NCBI RefSeq assembly: GCF_000620505.1
Contig: NZ_JIBC01000004.1
Coordinates: 682,001 to 746,000 of the forward strand
DNA from: Sulfitobacter sp. 20_GPM-1509m
GTDB lineage: Bacteria > Pseudomonadota > Alphaproteobacteria > Rhodobacterales > Rhodobacteraceae
Length of the DNA: 64,000 bases
Direction: 5' to 3'
Shown: positions 62,777 through 64,000 of the stretch, in pieces
Numbering within the stretch: the stretch's first letter is position 1
Layout: each line of letters opens with the position of its first letter
The notes under the pieces: generated by a model
Database searches by the model: none
Told to the model about the DNA's origin: nothing
What the model saw: the letters and a program-made list of their open reading frames with translations, nothing else
Program-made: the position numbers and the translations under genes

Positions 62777-62811
62777 GCCGAGATCCCCTTCTATCCGGAC
62801 GGGTGCCCGCC

Positions 62812-63663
62812 TCAGACCTGATCGCGGATCGGGTTCGACAGGGTGCCGATCCCCGAAATCTCGACCTCGACGTTATCACCGTCCTTCATGAACAGCTTGG
62901 GCTCGCGGAAGAGGCCTACACCGCTTGGGGTGCCGGTGGCGATCACGTCGCCGGGCAGCAGTTCGGTCACGATGGACAGGTAGGCGATCAGTTCGGGAAT
63001 GTTGAAGGCCAGGTCGCTGATCGGCGTCGATTGCATGACCTCGCCATTCAGCCGCGTCTCCATGGTCTGCGCCGCCGGGTCCGTCAACTCATCCGTCGTG
63101 ACCAGCCAGGGGCCCATGGCGCCGCTGTCGACAAAGTTCTTGCCGGCCCAGAATTGCGAGGTGTGGCGCTGGTAGTCGCGGATCGACCCGTCGTTGAAAC
63201 AGCTGTAACCCGCGACGTGCTGCATGGCGTCCGCTTCGGCGATATCACGTCCGGCTGTGCCAATGATCACCGCCAACTCGCCCTCGAAATCGAACCAATC
63301 CGAGGCCTTGGGCCGGATCATCGGCTGGCCGTGCCCGGTGACAGAGGACGGATAGCGCGTGAAAATCGACGGCTTCGCGGGTTTGTCGCGCCCGGTCTCC
63401 TGAATATGGGTCATGTAGTTCAGGCCGATGCAGATGATTTTGTCCGGGTTCGGCACCGGTGAGATCAGCGTGACATCGCCCTCGGCCAGCGCGCCGCCTT
63501 GCCCTGCGGCGGCGGCAAGATCGCCCAGCGCCCCGGCGGCGAGAACCGCGCGCAGGTCAGAATATTTTTGCCGGAACGCCGCGCCCACGTCCTTCAGCTG
63601 TCCGTTCTCCGCAACGCCGTACGATGCGATACCGTCGGACGTGATATATGAGGCTATGCGCAT
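62812..63663 (-). CDS. Fumarylacetoacetate hydrolase family protein
   Basis: 283 aa. The FAH fold is shown by ICIGLNYMTHIQETGRDKP, the metal-binding FDFEGELAVIIG, GYSCFNDGSIRDYQ and DVIATGTPSGVG. Members hydrolyse or isomerise meta-cleavage products such as fumarylpyruvate or 2-hydroxyhepta-2,4-dienedioate. CAGGAG precedes ATG 63663. It is the first gene of the minus-strand operon that continues with ferredoxin, reductase and BKACE. Confidence 0.93.
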   Translation of the reverse strand: MRIASYITSDGIASYGVAENGQLKDVGAAFRQKYSDLRAVLAAGALGDLAAAAGQGGALAEGDVTLISPVPNPDKIICIGLNYMTHIQETGRDKPAKPSIFTRYPSSVTGHGQPMIRPKASDWFDFEGELAVIIGTAGRDIAEADAMQHVAGYSCFNDGSIRDYQRHTSQFWAGKNFVDSGAMGPWLVTTDELTDPAAQTMETRLNGEVMQSTPISDLAFNIPELIAYLSIVTELLPGDVIATGTPSGVGLFREPKLFMKDGDNVEVEISGIGTLSNPIRDQV

Positions 63664-63801
63664 GTGCTCGCTCCTGATTGACTGTTCGAACTGTTCTTAT
63701 CGCGGCAAAAACCCGTGGGCGCGTGCCGCTCTGCAATTGTCCGCTTGGCGGACAGTGCGCCGCGAACAGGCTTGCCAGACCACCCCGACGCTTCTACCAA
63801 A

Positions 63802-64000
63802 GTGGACGACCAGCCAGAGGGAGGCACCGCCATTTCAGGGTTCGGATCTGTCAGAGCGCTCGAACGGGGCCTTCAGGTGCTGCAGGCCGTGAACCAGCGT
63901 GATGGCCTCAAAGCCGCTGAGGTGGCCGCCGAAACCGGTATTCCCCGACCGACGGTCTACCGCCTGCTGGAAACGCTGGAAGGGCTGGGTTTTGTCAGCC
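63802..64000 (+). CDS. IclR-family transcriptional regulator (partial, cut by right edge)
   Basis: Only the N-terminal winged helix-turn-helix is visible: SVRALERGLQVLQAVNQRDG and GLKAAEVAAETGIPRPTVYR, then LLETLEGLGFVS. It is divergent from the FAH-family gene, as expected for the pathway regulator. No ATG is present. GTG 63802 is the start I use, but no ribosome binding site precedes it; GAGGGAGG stands 6 bases before an ATT at 63831, and a TTG lies at 63772. The start is uncertain. Confidence 0.85.
   Translation, partial: MDDQPEGGTAISGFGSVRALERGLQVLQAVNQRDGLKAAEVAAETGIPRPTVYRLLETLEGLGFVS

Noticed and set aside
1-64000. CRISPR arrays, tRNA or rRNA genes, integrases or prophage genes
   Set aside because: No regularly spaced repeats, cloverleaf candidates or phage-type genes were recognised anywhere in the window.

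Overview
The window is GC-rich, tightly packed bacterial DNA with many 1-14 nt gene overlaps. The gene families point to a marine alphaproteobacterium of the Roseobacter group (Rhodobacteraceae): a NasS/NasT-controlled nitrate assimilation operon, ExoF/ExoP/ExoY-type exopolysaccharide genes and an aromatic catabolism block. This assignment is inferred from gene content only.

Layout. (1) 1-848: the 5' part of an oligopeptide-type ABC ATPase gene that runs off the left edge. (2) 1104-15006, minus strand: nitrate/nitrite uptake and assimilation. Transcription order is nasT-nasS, then nrtA-nrtB-nrtCD-nirB-nirD-nasA-(TrpD-like gene)-cysG. Between nasS and nrtA lies a leader with two A1/G4 hexaloop hairpins and an overlapping intrinsic terminator, the signature of an ANTAR (NasT) antitermination target. 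(3) 15223-20419: an SGNH hydrolase and an MFS exporter, two LysR regulators each with a T-N11-A dyad, an azoreductase, and a fragment of a DUF1989-type gene. (4) 20514-57024: a large surface-polysaccharide locus merged with a natural-product locus. It holds an FkbH-ACP-SGNH-MBOAT cassette, a VOC protein, a Wzx flippase, a 3273-aa NRPS-PKS hybrid, a clan-A glycoside hydrolase, a beta-propeller protein, a stand-alone C-T-TE protein, the export protein and chain-length kinase, three glycosyltransferases plus the ExoY-like initiating sugar transferase, a CocE-like hydrolase, an Sfp-type phosphopantetheinyl transferase, a TIGR04325-type methyltransferase and a Wzy-like membrane protein. (5) 57335-64000: aromatic catabolism (extradiol dioxygenase, quinone oxidoreductase-like MDR, GST, BKACE protein, ferredoxin reductase, ferredoxin, FAH-family hydrolase, IclR regulator cut by the right edge), with an IS3-type OrfA remnant inside it.

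How the parts may work together. The nitrate block is complete: uptake, nitrate to nitrite, nitrite to ammonium, siroheme supply and nitrate sensing. In the polysaccharide locus, ExoY, the glycosyltransferases, Wzx, Wzy and ExoF/ExoP can build and export a repeating-unit polymer. The FkbH-ACP-MBOAT-SGNH set looks like a Dlt-type O-acylation system in which FkbH would load a glyceryl group onto the carrier in place of DltA and D-alanine. The NRPS-PKS line reads A-T-KS-AT-T-AMT-C-A-T (amino acid, malonyl extension, beta-transamination, then a probable glycine), has no thioesterase of its own, and is probably completed by the C-T-TE protein, whose C domain reads HN where HH is expected and whose thioesterase has Cys in place of Ser. 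The PPTase can activate all the carriers. The strongest candidates for undescribed biology are the Dlt-like acylation cassette and a beta-amino-acid peptide made inside, and possibly attached to or exported with, an exopolysaccharide.
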